A stretch of 64,000 nucleotides of DNA from an uncultured Lachnospiraceae bacterium (GCA_902780385.1 CACZFF010000006.1:1-64000), one strand, 5' to 3'; positions 18,559-26,677 are shown, numbered from the stretch's first letter. Numbers and translations are program-made. The notes: generated from the sequence alone by a model not told the origin.

Positions 18559-19482
18559 TCAATCGTTTTCAAAAGCCAGAGTGATGGTCTTGCCGTCTTT
18601 GCCAGGATGGCTGTCCGGGAAGATCTTGCGGACCGCCGGCATAAAGTCGTCAGGCTTGATCAGGGAAGGGCTGTAATGTGTCAGCCACATCTGCCTGGGG
18701 GACGCCTTTCTGGCAATGCCTGCCGCCTCGGTAAAGGTCATGTGCTTTTTCTCACGTGCCTTGGCCGCGTTTTCCGGCTCACCGTACATGCCCTCGCAGA
18801 TCAGAAGATCCGCGTCCTGTGCGTATTTGACAATGCTTTCGCAGGGGCGTGTGTCCGTGCTGTAGACCAGCTTCAGGCCTCTGCGGGGCGGCCCCAGGAC
18901 CATGTCCGGTGTCAGGACAGCGCCGTCTTCAGTCTCGATCGTCTCGCCCTTCTGCAGACGGCTCCAGAGTCTCACGGGAATCTCCTGTGCTTTCGCGCGC
19001 TCGGCATCAAAACGTCCCTTGCGGTCCAGTGTAAAAGAGTATCCGTAGCAGGGCACATTGTGATTGACCCGGAAGGCGTGGATATGAAAATCCGGTTCTC
19101 CGGGCAGAGCGATCTCCTGCTCCCGCTCTGACAGCTCCAGGAACTGAATCTCAAAAGGGATCTCAGGGGCGATCACCCGCAGGCTGTTCACGACACGGGC
19201 AAGGCCCTTGGGGCCCACCATCAGGACCGGCTCCGTGCGTTCCGCGTTTCCCATGGTCAGCAGCATTCCGGGCAGGCCGGATATGTGGTCCGCATGGAAA
19301 TGCGTGAACAGCATCACGTCGATCGGCTTGGGGCTCCACCCCCGCCTTCTGAGCGCGACCTGGGTTCCTTCTCCGCAGTCCACCAATATTCCTTTTCCGT
19401 TGTATCGGACCATCAGGGATGTGAGATACCGATAAGGAAGCGGCATCATTCCCCCTGTTCCGAGCAGACAGACATCAATCAT
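18559..19482 (-). CDS. rnz: Ribonuclease Z (tRNA 3' endonuclease)
   Basis: This 307-residue metallo-beta-lactamase-fold nuclease removes 3' trailers from tRNA precursors. The zinc motif THFHADHISGLPG is at about residues 60-72, and an exosite-like region and later ligands (STDTRPC, THYSPS) follow. The frame extends upstream through a dispersed hairpin repeat, so the ATG at 19482 is chosen because it opens directly with MIDVCLLGTGG, typical of RNase Z. It sits between rimI and tsaD, so two tRNA maturation activities share a probable transcript. Confidence 0.94.
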   Translation of the reverse strand: MIDVCLLGTGGMMPLPYRYLTSLMVRYNGKGILVDCGEGTQVALRRRGWSPKPIDVMLFTHFHADHISGLPGMLLTMGNAERTEPVLMVGPKGLARVVNSLRVIAPEIPFEIQFLELSEREQEIALPGEPDFHIHAFRVNHNVPCYGYSFTLDRKGRFDAERAKAQEIPVRLWSRLQKGETIETEDGAVLTPDMVLGPPRRGLKLVYSTDTRPCESIVKYAQDADLLICEGMYGEPENAAKAREKKHMTFTEAAGIARKASPRQMWLTHYSPSLIKPDDFMPAVRKIFPDSHPGKDGKTITLAFEND

Positions 19483-19487
19483 AAATT

Positions 19488-19606
19488 CTTTACTCTTTCC
19501 GACTTGCCGCTCTCCAGAGCGGCAGCCTGAGGCGTTTTCGCGGAGGCGAAAACGGTGAAGGTTCTGAAGAGGTTTGGGACGTCCCGCGGCACAAACCTCT
19601 GTGCTT
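19488..19606. repeat. Modular hairpin repeat, copy E
   Basis: Modules seen: TGCCGCTC/GAGCGGCA (19505-19524), CGTTTTCGC/GCGAAAACG (19533-19554), and GAGGTTTG...CAAACCTC. The last matches GAGCTTTG...CAAAGCTC of copies A and B, with the C-G pair swapped to G-C, so pairing is preserved. Confidence 0.85.
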
Positions 19607-20117
19607 ATATGCCCGCTTCCTCCGGTCTCTGCCACATGATCAGACCGTCCTCCACAGGATCATCATAGAAACGGGGGCGGACCCCCTCTGTGCGAAATCC
19701 CAGGCTCTCATAGAGATTTACAGCGACCTCATTACCGGCGCGCACCTCCAGTGTAAATGCCTGCACGCCGTCCGCGCGGGCTTCACTCATGAGGATTTCC
19801 AGCATCTTCCGTGAAATGCCGCGTCCGCGATGCGCAGGGTGTACAGCGACATTGCTGATATCCCCCTCTTCAAAAATTTTCTTCACGCCGCACATACCAA
19901 CGACCTTGTCAGGGATATTATCTCCGGTCTTATCTCCAGTGTTATCCCCTGTATCCTCTCCGGAACTATCCTCCACGGCCACATAGTAGGCTGCGTAGGG
20001 AAGCAGCAGGGCCGCTTTGAAGACGCTTTTCGTCCATGGGCGGGAAAATGCGATTTTTTCGATTTCGACCACCTGCGGGATATCTTCTTCCCGCATTCGG
20101 CGTACAGTATAGGACAT
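19605..20117 (-). CDS. rimI: Ribosomal protein bS18-alanine N-acetyltransferase-like GNAT protein
   Basis: This 170-residue GNAT acetyltransferase has the acetyl-CoA loop VHPAHRGRGISRKML (motif A) and ending NLYESLGFRTEGVRPRFY. It is RimI-like from sequence and from its position between tsaB and tsaD, the classic tsaB-rimI-tsaD order. Residues about 51-71 are an Asp/Gly/Thr-rich tandem repeat (GDNTGDKTGDN) lengthening a loop, which is not normal in RimI. The ATG at 20117 has AAAGGA ahead of it. The true substrate is inferred, since many RimI-like proteins are untested. Confidence 0.88.
   Translation of the reverse strand: MSYTVRRMREEDIPQVVEIEKIAFSRPWTKSVFKAALLLPYAAYYVAVEDSSGEDTGDNTGDKTGDNIPDKVVGMCGVKKIFEEGDISNVAVHPAHRGRGISRKMLEILMSEARADGVQAFTLEVRAGNEVAVNLYESLGFRTEGVRPRFYDDPVEDGLIMWQRPEEAGI
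19905..19967 (-). repeat. In-frame tandem repeat inside rimI
   Basis: About four near-copies of a 12-base unit (TTATCTCC and variants, plus-strand view) encode the GDNTGDKTGDN loop without breaking the frame. Confidence 0.7.
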
Positions 20118-20132
20118 TTTTCTGCATCCTTT

Positions 20133-20186
20133 CCGACAATGCCTGAGCACTTTACCGGACAGGCATCGGATCTGCTTCTGACAGGC
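20133..20186. repeat. Modular hairpin repeat fragment, copy F
   Basis: TTTCCGACAATGCCTGAGCAC, split by a degenerate centre, pairs with a later AGGCAT. It is a damaged form of the ATGCC-GCACT/AGTGC-GGCAT module, placed between rimI and tsaB. Confidence 0.6.
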
Positions 20187-20253
20187 AGAAAGTCTTTTTT
20201 CTTTTCCGTTCGCGTACCCTCAAATCACGTGCCCTCAAAGAGATGAACGGAAA

Positions 20254-21012
20254 TTATTTCTCCAGCAGCAGGGAAAAGCTGCGGCGTTCGCTGTGTTCCT
20301 GTTCGGCCTGGGCCAGGCGAAGGTACTCGGGACGGAAATCGTCCGCAGAAACCATGCATGCATTGCCCTCTTCCTGATAATAAGACCATGCCAGAGAAGC
20401 GACTGCAGCTGCACGCTGGCGGTCAAGGTGGGCCGGTGCAAAGGAATAAGGCACTTTCATGAGCTTTGCGAGAGCGTCTTTACTGACAGGTACACCGTCG
20501 CCCAGGAAAATGACAGATCTGCCGCGGGCATTGAGGTCCTCGGCGATCTCGGATACAGGAATGACACACTGGGGGCGCACGACTGTAAAGCGCAGGTCCC
20601 CGGCGGCTGTATCTGTATCACCGCGTTTCCATTCATAAATTCCGGTATAGACCTGCTGGCGTCGCGCGTCCATCAGGGGACAGATCAGAGCGTCAGTCCC
20701 ATAGAGATTGTAGGCAATAGAATCTACTGTGGGGACAGGAATGATCGGTCTGTCCATTGCCAGCGCAGCGCCCTTTGCCGTTGCCACGCCGATCCTGAGT
20801 CCCGTGAAAGAACCCGGTCCCTTAGCGATGGCAATGGCATCCACAGTCTGCAGGTCCAGCTCCAGCATGCGTTTCATCTCATCCATCATGGGAACCAGAC
20901 TCTGAGAGTGTTTCCTTTTATATTGAACATTATAATCCGCGGTCAAAAGACCGTCCTCAAGAAGGGCACAGCCCGCGACCGGGCCAGACGCCTCTATTGC
21001 CAGTATTTTCAT
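20254..21012 (-). CDS. tsaB: t6A biosynthesis protein TsaB
   Basis: This 252-residue inactive ASKHA-fold partner of TsaD is needed for t6A formation. It opens with MKILAIEASGPVAGCALLEDG and carries IAIAKGPGSFTGLRIGVATAKGAALA, the TsaB signature. The C-terminal half is divergent, as usual in the family. The start has AGGAGA at rather long spacing. It lies between tsaE and rimI, each gap holding a dispersed repeat. Confidence 0.94.
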   Translation of the reverse strand: MKILAIEASGPVAGCALLEDGLLTADYNVQYKRKHSQSLVPMMDEMKRMLELDLQTVDAIAIAKGPGSFTGLRIGVATAKGAALAMDRPIIPVPTVDSIAYNLYGTDALICPLMDARRQQVYTGIYEWKRGDTDTAAGDLRFTVVRPQCVIPVSEIAEDLNARGRSVIFLGDGVPVSKDALAKLMKVPYSFAPAHLDRQRAAAVASLAWSYYQEEGNACMVSADDFRPEYLRLAQAEQEHSERRSFSLLLEK

Positions 21013-21060
21013 ATTTGCAGTTATAATCTCCTATGTACATTCATATATGATCATATATGA

Positions 21061-21180
21061 TGAAAACTACGCGCTGCTCCGCGCGTCCCGCGCTCACGCA
21101 TGGCTCCAACAAACCTTCGGTTTGTCACATTCGGATTCCGCATGGAAAAAGCTATCATCATCCTTTTCCATTGTCAAGCA
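21061..21180. repeat. Hairpin repeat cluster, copy J
   Basis: The gap between tsaE and tsaB holds CGCGC-TGCTC-GCGCG, ACAAACC-TTC-GGTTTGT and GCATGG/CCATTG-like arms. The first two resemble hairpins at 53000-53370. The match to other copies is looser than between A, B, D and E. Confidence 0.5.
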
Positions 21181-21217
21181 CGCAAAAGCCCTGTCAGATC
21201 AGTCCTCTTAACGCATT

Positions 21218-21661
21218 TTAACGGAGCCTGCGCACAGTGATCCTGCGGTAGTCCAGTCCCTTGTCCAGGTCTTTTTCGATGAAAACAACAATGACATCCT
21301 CCGGGAGGAGCTCCTCGATCCTTCCGGCCCACTCGATCAGGCAGACACCGTCGCCTTCTATATATTCATCAAAACCGATCTCCTCCATCTCCTCCGGTTC
21401 TTCGATCCTGTACACGTCGAAGTGGTAGAGAGGTATCCTTCCTTCTTCATAAATCTGCAGGATGGTAAAGGTCGGGCTGTTTACCGGCTCGTCAATGCCC
21501 AGCCCTTCGGCAAATCCCTTGGTAAAGACCGTTTTGCCGACACCCAGATCTCCGATCAGGGCATAGACCTCACCCGCGGCGGCAGACTCTCCGATCTGTT
21601 TTCCGATCTGCAGAGTCTCCTCCGGGCCGGTTGTTTCATATATTTTTTCGATCATTGCCAT
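21218..21661 (-). CDS. tsaE: t6A biosynthesis ATPase TsaE
   Basis: This 147-residue P-loop ATPase of the t6A complex has Walker A GDLGVGKTVFTKGFAEGLG, followed by VNSPTFTILQIYEEG and LYHFDVYRI, which are family signatures, and CLIEWAGRIEELLP near the end. The frame is open 26 residues further upstream; the start MAMIEKIYE is chosen because it fits the usual length and has AAGGGA upstream. It is first of the tsaE-tsaB-rimI-rnz-tsaD series on the minus strand. Confidence 0.94.
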   Translation of the reverse strand: MAMIEKIYETTGPEETLQIGKQIGESAAAGEVYALIGDLGVGKTVFTKGFAEGLGIDEPVNSPTFTILQIYEEGRIPLYHFDVYRIEEPEEMEEIGFDEYIEGDGVCLIEWAGRIEELLPEDVIVVFIEKDLDKGLDYRRITVRRLR

Positions 21662-21838
21662 GGCAGAACGATCCCTTCTTTTTTCGAAAAAAAGCCTCCT
21701 TCCACTGCCGCGCCCTGCAGCTGTAGAGAGGAGGCACATTGCTCGTTACATTTCACGCCTCGGCAGGGGCACGAAGTGCAGCCTTTACTCTGACGAATTC
21801 CGCAGACAGCAGCTCCGCGGATCAGAAAATCCGGAAGA

Positions 21839-22273
21839 TCAGCACGGATTTTCTATCTTGTCGATCCTTCTCTGATGGCGTTCGCCTTGAGAGAACTCTG
21901 TGGACAGGAATGTGTCCACCATCTCCAATGCGACGATCTCACCGACCATGCCTGCGCCGATGGCGAGCATGTTTGCATCGTTGTGCTCACGGGTCAATCT
22001 TGCAGTGGTCGTATTATGGCAGAGTGCGCAGCGGATGCCGCGTACCTTATTTGCAGTGATGGAAATGCCGATGCCGGTGGTGCAGATGACAATACCCTTC
22101 TCGCATTCGCCGGAAGCGACAGCTTCTGCAGCGGCGCGGCCGAAGTCGGGATAATCACAGGAATCAAGGCTGTATGTACCGAAGTCTTTGCACTCAATAC
22201 CCTTTTCCTTCAAATGCCCGATCACCTTTGTCTTGAGCTCAAATCCACCGTGATCAGATCCGATTGCAATCAT
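21839..22273 (-). CDS. rpiB: Ribose-5-phosphate isomerase B
   Basis: This 144-residue RpiB/LacAB-family enzyme interconverts ribose 5-phosphate and ribulose 5-phosphate. The active-site start is MIAIGSDHGGFELK, the catalytic cysteine is in ICTTGIGISITANK, and TREHNDANMLAIGAGMVG is the conserved C-terminal block. The frame runs on upstream through a Lys-rich stretch translated from the leader; the ATG at 22273 with AAGGAGG is clearly right. A promoter and an intrinsic terminator both lie in its leader (22394-22513), so expression may involve attenuation. Confidence 0.95.
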   Translation of the reverse strand: MIAIGSDHGGFELKTKVIGHLKEKGIECKDFGTYSLDSCDYPDFGRAAAEAVASGECEKGIVICTTGIGISITANKVRGIRCALCHNTTTARLTREHNDANMLAIGAGMVGEIVALEMVDTFLSTEFSQGERHQRRIDKIENPC

Positions 22274-22393
22274 TTTTTCTTCCTCCTTTTTCTTTTTCCT
22301 CAGCCTGTTTTTCTTCTCTTTTTTCTTATTTCCGGACTTCCGCCCGCCAAAACCATACCCGGTATTTTCAGTAATCTGCACTATTCTCTGCAG

Positions 22394-22431
22394 AAAAAAC
22401 CGGTACGGCTGAACTCTCACGGCCGCACCGG
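22394..22431 (-). terminator. Intrinsic terminator in the rpiB leader
   Basis: On the minus strand a 10-bp stem (22422-22431 with 22400-22409, one mismatch) is followed by six T residues (22399-22394). It lies about 55 bases downstream of a good promoter and 120 bases before rpiB, so it acts either as an attenuator or as the end of a short RNA. Confidence 0.75.
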
Positions 22432-22478
22432 GGAATTATCCTCTTGATGATCAGGGCAGTGTTCACTGCTTTCAGTCC
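22394..22478 (-). ncRNA. Candidate short RNA or attenuated leader before rpiB
   Basis: The stretch between the promoter at 22485-22513 and the terminator would give an RNA of about 85 nt. It has a 5' hairpin GCAGTG-AA-CACTGC and the terminator stem at its 3' end. It matches no riboswitch or T-box that I recognise. It could be a stand-alone small RNA or a regulatory leader. Confidence 0.4.
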
Positions 22479-22484
22479 AAGAAC

Positions 22485-22513
22485 AAACTACCATCATCTC
22501 AGTTTATTGTCAA
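22485..22513 (-). promoter_or_regulatory. Promoter in the ribU-rpiB gap
   Basis: A perfect TTGACA (22508-22513) and TAGTTT (22485-22490) are separated by 17 bases on the minus strand. Confidence 0.6.
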
Positions 22514-22522
22514 CCTTTCGTG

Positions 22523-22583
22523 AGTCCGGGGAGACAGGGGATGAGGGAGACAGGGGACGGTTCTATGTCTCCCGTCCAAGACT
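22523..22583. repeat. GGGGACGGTTC-type palindromic repeat, copy 2
   Basis: It contains GGGAGACAGGGGACGGTTCT and TCTCCCGTCC, bracketed by GAGTC/GACTC arms, and ends three bases before the stop of the ECF S-component gene. Confidence 0.8.
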
Positions 22584-22585
22584 CA

Positions 22586-23347
22586 TTATCTGCGGGCGCT
22601 TGTGCCCTCCGACATGGTGCGTCCGTATTTGATGATAGGGCTCACCTTTTTGTAGATCAGCATGGTGAGGATGGAAATGCCGACGCCCTTGATGATGTTG
22701 ATGGGGGCGACCATGAAGATCACGAAGGTGGTGAGGTCGGTAACTTTGGCATTGATAGCGCTGCCCATGCCCAGGATGACATCCAGCGGCATGCCGAACA
22801 GCTTGGAGAAAGCAGGGAGCAGATAGACTGCGTTAAACCATGTTCCGAATACGGTCATGACCAGGGTGCCGACGACACAGCCCAGGATCGCTGTCTTCCT
22901 GGATTTTCTGAACTGATAGATGATGGAAGCCGGCAGGACCAGCATGCAGCCGATGAGGAAGTTTGCCAGGTCGCCTACAAAGGCTGTAGAGGTACCCTTG
23001 AGCACCAGCTTGACCAGTTCCTTGATGAATTCCACGAGGACGCCTGCGACAGGCCCGAAGGCAAAGCCTGCGATCATGGCAGGGAGTTCGGAGAAGTCAA
23101 GCTTGTAGAATTCCGGCGCGATCACGGGGATGGAGAAATCGAAGCAGTACAGAATACCGGAAATAGCGGAGAACATACCGATCATGACGATCTTACGTGT
23201 CGCCAGGATCCTCTCCGTGCCGCCGCTGCGCGCGCGCGCCGCGCGTTCAAACAGGTATGCCACAAGAACGAGTCCCACAACCGCCAGCAGGCACACACCC
23301 ACAAAGCTTCCGTTTTCCTTTACCGCTCCCAACAATCCGTTTCCCAT
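22586..23347 (-). CDS. ribU: ECF transporter S component, riboflavin (RibU)-type
   Basis: This 253-residue integral membrane protein would bind a vitamin and work with a shared energising module (EcfAA'T), not encoded here. After an extra N-terminal membrane segment (about 10-33), the core of about six helices begins at ATRKIVMIGMFSAISGIL. FYKLDFSELPAMIAGFAFGPVAG closely resembles RibU proteins (KLDFS-P-x-GGFALGP type). Riboflavin is thus the likely substrate, but other S components share this fold. No FMN riboswitch is visible upstream. The start has AAGGAG. Confidence 0.8.
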   Translation of the reverse strand: MGNGLLGAVKENGSFVGVCLLAVVGLVLVAYLFERAARARSGGTERILATRKIVMIGMFSAISGILYCFDFSIPVIAPEFYKLDFSELPAMIAGFAFGPVAGVLVEFIKELVKLVLKGTSTAFVGDLANFLIGCMLVLPASIIYQFRKSRKTAILGCVVGTLVMTVFGTWFNAVYLLPAFSKLFGMPLDVILGMGSAINAKVTDLTTFVIFMVAPINIIKGVGISILTMLIYKKVSPIIKYGRTMSEGTSARR

Positions 23348-23409
23348 GATAAACTCCTTCCGGACGGCTGACCCGTCATGATCAAAAGTGTTGAACCATC
23401 AAATATAGT

Positions 23410-23441
23410 AAACCCCCGTGGCTGTGCGGTCACGGGGGTTT
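23410..23441. terminator. Stem-loop terminator between murA and the ECF gene
   Basis: A perfect 11-bp stem, AAACCCCCGTG with CACGGGGGTTT, encloses a 10-base loop. The flanking U-run is weak, so its efficiency is uncertain. Confidence 0.65.
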
Positions 23442-23472
23442 ATAAAAAGACTTATGTCCTAGAAATCAGAAC

Positions 23473-24771
23473 TCATCCGATTTTGAACTGAAACTTTCTC
23501 TTTTCCGCTTCCGTATCAATCGTCTCGATCTCGGCGCCGAGTCTGCGGAGCTTCTCGGGGAAGTCCTCATATCCGCGCTCGATGTAGTGGATATCATATA
23601 TTTCCGAAATACCCTCGGCGGCCAGCGCGGCGATTACAAGCGCAGCACCTGCCCGCAGGTCAGGTGAGCTGAGATTGGCGCCGGTATACTTTTCGACACC
23701 GTTTACAATGGCAGTATTGCCCTCAACCCGGATCTGCGCACCCATCTTGGTAAGCTCATCCACATACTTGAAGCGGTTTTCGAAGATGCTCTCTGTGATG
23801 ATGCTGACTCCGCGGGAAAGGCCCAGAAGAACTGTGATCTGCGGCTGCATGTCCGTAGGGAATCCCGGATAAGGGAAGGTCTTTGCATTGGTCGGTCCCA
23901 GACGCCTGGTCGCGACCACACGGACTTCGTCGTCGGACTCATGGATCTGACATCCGATTTCCAGAAGCTTTGCCGAGAGGGATTCAAGATGCTTGGGAAT
24001 AACATTCTTGATCACAACATCCCCTCTTGTAGCTGCTGCCGCAAACATGAATGTACCGGCCTCGATCTGGTCCGGAATGATCGAATAATTCGTCCCGTGC
24101 AGCTTCTGGACGCCCTTGATGCGGATCACATCAGTGCCCGCGCCCTTGATGCTGGCGCCCATGCTGTTGAGGAAGTTGGCCGTGTCGACGACGTGAGGCT
24201 CCTTGGCGGCATTCTCAATGATCGTCACACCCTGTGCCATGACGGATGCCATCATGATATTGATGGTCGCGCCCACAGAGACGACGTCCATGTAGATATG
24301 GGATCCGCGAAGCACATCCGCCTCGGCTATGACCATTCCGGGAGGCGCAAGGCGCACATCCGCGCCCAGTGCCCTGAAGCCCTTGATGTGCTGATCGATC
24401 GGACGCAGTCCGATATTACAGCCGCCGGGAAGCGCTACCGCCGCACGGCGGTGCCTGCCCAGAAGGGAGCCGATCAGATAATAAGATCCCCTGATCTTGC
24501 GCACGTATTCATTGTCTACGATCGAGTCTCTGTTGATTCCTGAACCGTTGATCCTGTAACAGTGACGGTCGATTTTTTCGACATGTGCGCCGATCGACTG
24601 AATAGCGAGGAGGATCGCGCGGATATCACTGACATCAGGTATATTTTCAATTGTAACAGTCTCGTTAGTCATCACAGAGGCGGCCAGAATGCCCAACGCT
24701 GCGTTTTTGGCTCCTGCAATTTCCACTTCACCGCTCAGGGGATTTCCCCCGTTCACAATATAATGTTCCAT
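23473..24771 (-). CDS. murA: UDP-N-acetylglucosamine 1-carboxyvinyltransferase
   Basis: This 432-residue EPSP-synthase-fold enzyme makes the first committed step of peptidoglycan synthesis and is the fosfomycin target. GAKNAALGILAASVM holds the UDP-GlcNAc site. The catalytic cysteine is in ALPGGCNIGLRP (about 117), so the fosfomycin-sensitive Cys form is present. TDMQPQITVLLGL and DLRAGAALVIAALAAEG are further signatures. Firmicutes often have two MurA paralogues; only one is seen here. AAAGGGG precedes the start. Confidence 0.96.
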   Translation of the reverse strand: MEHYIVNGGNPLSGEVEIAGAKNAALGILAASVMTNETVTIENIPDVSDIRAILLAIQSIGAHVEKIDRHCYRINGSGINRDSIVDNEYVRKIRGSYYLIGSLLGRHRRAAVALPGGCNIGLRPIDQHIKGFRALGADVRLAPPGMVIAEADVLRGSHIYMDVVSVGATINIMMASVMAQGVTIIENAAKEPHVVDTANFLNSMGASIKGAGTDVIRIKGVQKLHGTNYSIIPDQIEAGTFMFAAAATRGDVVIKNVIPKHLESLSAKLLEIGCQIHESDDEVRVVATRRLGPTNAKTFPYPGFPTDMQPQITVLLGLSRGVSIITESIFENRFKYVDELTKMGAQIRVEGNTAIVNGVEKYTGANLSSPDLRAGAALVIAALAAEGISEIYDIHYIERGYEDFPEKLRRLGAEIETIDTEAEKRKFQFKIG

Positions 24772-24862
24772 CTAAGCCCCTTTGACGGGTCATCCGCCGG
24801 CAAAGCACGGGGCACCTCTTTGTACCCTGCGTATTCTGCATATTCCGGCGCATGCACCACGC

Positions 24863-25675
24863 TCATTTAGTGTTTTTTTTCTTTCTCGCGGATATCCTGT
24901 CCGCAAAAACAGAGGTTGTTTTTTTCCGCCTGGCGGCGGTGTCTGCCTGACTGGCAGGCTTGTCTTTTCTGCGGCCGGACGGCTTTTCTTTCTGCCGCCC
25001 TGTGCCTGTGTCTGCCTGACCGGAAATCCGGTCTTTTTTCCGCCCCGGGGCGGTGCCTGCATCACGCGTCTTGCGCGGAACTGTTTTCCTGCGCTTTCCC
25101 CCTTCCTTTTTTTCCTTTTTTCTGACGGAAAAACCGAAGGTGCCGAGCTTTTCACCCAGTGCAAAATAGGAGCCGTGCACATAGGCCGCCAGACCGGCGT
25201 CTTCCAGCAGGAAACGTCCCTTCTCATCCAGGTACTGCTCATCCACGGAAACCTGTACGACCTCTGCGAGAAACATGTCATGTGTCCCCAGCTTTTCAAT
25301 GGCGGTCACATGGCACTCGAGGCATACCGGGCTTTCGCCGATGGACGGTGCTTTCACTTTCTGTGAAGGAATCTTTGTCAGATGCAGATATTCGAACTTG
25401 TCCACGTCCCTTCCGGAACGCACACCGCAGAAGTCCGCCGCGAAGGTCAGATCCTCTGTGGTAAGATTGATCACAAACTCTTTGGTCCGGGCAATCACAT
25501 CGTGTGAATACCTCTCCGGACGGATCGATACGGAAACCATCACCGGATCACTGCAGATCGTGCCCGCCCAGGCTGCCGTCATAATATTGCTCCGCCCCTC
25601 CTCATCCGCGCAGCTGATCATGACAGCCGGCACAGGATAAAGCATGTTGGAGGGACGCCAGTATTGTCTAGCCAT
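24863..25675 (-). CDS. Flavin reductase-like FMN-binding protein with a long basic tail
   Basis: This 270-residue protein has an N-terminal flavin reductase-like split-barrel domain (about 1-185) with YPVPAVMISCADEEGRSNIMTAAWAG (long stretch, 11-36), RYSHDVIARTKEFVINL and SPVCLECHVTAIEKLGTHDMFLAEV. This is the family that reduces or binds FMN. The last about 85 residues are Lys/Arg-rich, low complexity and imperfectly repetitive (QADTGTGRQKEK, QADTAARRKK) and are not part of the family. They could bind nucleic acid or be an expansion. The frame extends 21 residues upstream across a degenerate repeat; the ATG at 25675 matches the family start, though its ribosome binding site is weak. Confidence 0.8.
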   Translation of the reverse strand: MARQYWRPSNMLYPVPAVMISCADEEGRSNIMTAAWAGTICSDPVMVSVSIRPERYSHDVIARTKEFVINLTTEDLTFAADFCGVRSGRDVDKFEYLHLTKIPSQKVKAPSIGESPVCLECHVTAIEKLGTHDMFLAEVVQVSVDEQYLDEKGRFLLEDAGLAAYVHGSYFALGEKLGTFGFSVRKKEKKEGGKRRKTVPRKTRDAGTAPGRKKDRISGQADTGTGRQKEKPSGRRKDKPASQADTAARRKKTTSVFADRISARKKKNTK

Positions 25676-25689
25676 AATTTCATTCAAAA

Positions 25690-25748
25690 CCCGCCGGCGG
25701 GTATTGTCCGATGCCTGCCCGCCCAAGCGCTCCAGCATGGTCGGAAAG
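25690..25748. repeat. Modular hairpin repeat fragment, copy L
   Basis: ATGCC...GCATGGTCGGAAA, inverted relative to some copies, resembles the ATGCC-GGCAT module next to TTTCCGACC. A palindrome ACCCGCCGGCGGGT is adjacent. It lies at the start of the flavin reductase-like gene. Confidence 0.45.
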
Positions 25749-25768
25749 CATTAAAGACACAAAAAACA

Positions 25769-26398
25769 TCAGTGCATACTCAGGAACATGCTGAGCAGTC
25801 CGACTCCCTCCAGTAGCTGGATCGCGAGTACCGCGATCATTATGCCGAAAGTGATCTTCCGCATAAATGTCTCTGTGGGATCGGGTTTTACAGCCTCCTG
25901 CAGGGCATCCAGCTTAGCGCCAAGCTCCTGTGTCTGTTTTCCGAGCTCCGCGATCATGGACGCCTGGATATTCCTGTATACCCTGACGTTTTCCTTATGG
26001 TTAAAATCATCAGACTGCTGCTGCAGCTGCGAGGCGTGATCCTGCGTCTTCTGCAGAGCGGTCAGAACTGTCTGCTGCGAATCAGCGACTGCGGCGGCAA
26101 TACCGTCCTGCATCGCCTGTGTATCATAGTCCTGCAGTGATGAAAGCTTCTCCGTGATCCTGTCATTGTTCTCCTGCAGGAGTCTGCGGATTTCGTCTGT
26201 CTGAGAGCGGTTCATGAACTGAAGCTTCTGCACCAGCTCATTGTTCCGGTCATACAGTTCGCGGAGCTGTTCGATCACCTGTGTATAATCACTGACCTCC
26301 TCCCTGAGCCTGTTCGTACGTGCAGCTTCCGCCGCGCCGTTTGCACGAATCATCTCATCGGGATTATTCAGATCCATTATGGGGATCGTATTACGCAT
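25769..26398 (-). CDS. Coiled-coil protein with C-terminal membrane anchor
   Basis: This 209-residue protein belongs to no family I recognise. Residues about 28-165 are predicted coiled coil, rich in Gln, Glu, Asp and Leu (for example REEVSDYTQVIEQLRELYDR), and one membrane segment (about 178-202, FGIMIAVLAIQLLEGVGLL) lies near the C-terminus. Most of it would face the cytoplasm as a tail-anchored protein. The ATG at 26398 has GGAGG six bases upstream; a GTG three bases earlier is less well spaced. It has its own promoter and lies downstream of the glycosyltransferase genes, so a link to surface polysaccharide is possible but unproven. Confidence 0.7.
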   Translation of the reverse strand: MRNTIPIMDLNNPDEMIRANGAAEAARTNRLREEVSDYTQVIEQLRELYDRNNELVQKLQFMNRSQTDEIRRLLQENNDRITEKLSSLQDYDTQAMQDGIAAAVADSQQTVLTALQKTQDHASQLQQQSDDFNHKENVRVYRNIQASMIAELGKQTQELGAKLDALQEAVKPDPTETFMRKITFGIMIAVLAIQLLEGVGLLSMFLSMH

Positions 26399-26532
26399 CA
26401 CTGCCCTCCGATTGTCGCAAGTAGCATCGCCCGTGCCGGACAGTCACAGTCAGGTATAAACCTTTTCCGTAAATTGTGTCCGAACAGGTGATCACCATCA
26501 ATATCTGGTATAGAGATATGGGGATTACCCAT

Positions 26533-26561
26533 ATGATAACATCATCCGTCCCCATTTACAA
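26533..26561 (-). promoter_or_regulatory. Promoter for the coiled-coil membrane protein
   Basis: TTGTAA (26556-26561) and TATCAT (26533-26538) are separated by 17 bases, about 135 bases upstream of the start. Confidence 0.6.
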
Positions 26562-26677
26562 TTGAGAACAGACACCCTTTTCATTTTCAGACATTAGCCT
26601 CAAATATCAGAAGTTTTTACACGGGTTTTTGAATATTCGAAAAATTCTGATGCCCGCAGAAACGGGCTGCTGCCCCT

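Noticed and set aside
19483..19635. N-terminal extension of rnz through repeat sequence
   Set aside because: Same reasoning: the RNase Z fold begins at the ATG at 19482, and the upstream codons lie in repeat copy E.
22394..22513. T-box or known riboswitch before rpiB
   Set aside because: No T-box (TGGNACCGCG-like) sequence, specifier stem or known aptamer core was recognised.
23348..23472. FMN riboswitch upstream of the RibU-like gene
   Set aside because: The gap is only about 125 bases and holds a simple terminator-like stem, with none of the conserved RFN elements.
24782..25366. 194-codon plus-strand frame opposite the flavin reductase tail
   Set aside because: It is an antisense reading of the repetitive basic tail, rich in Cys/Phe/Leu, without family features.
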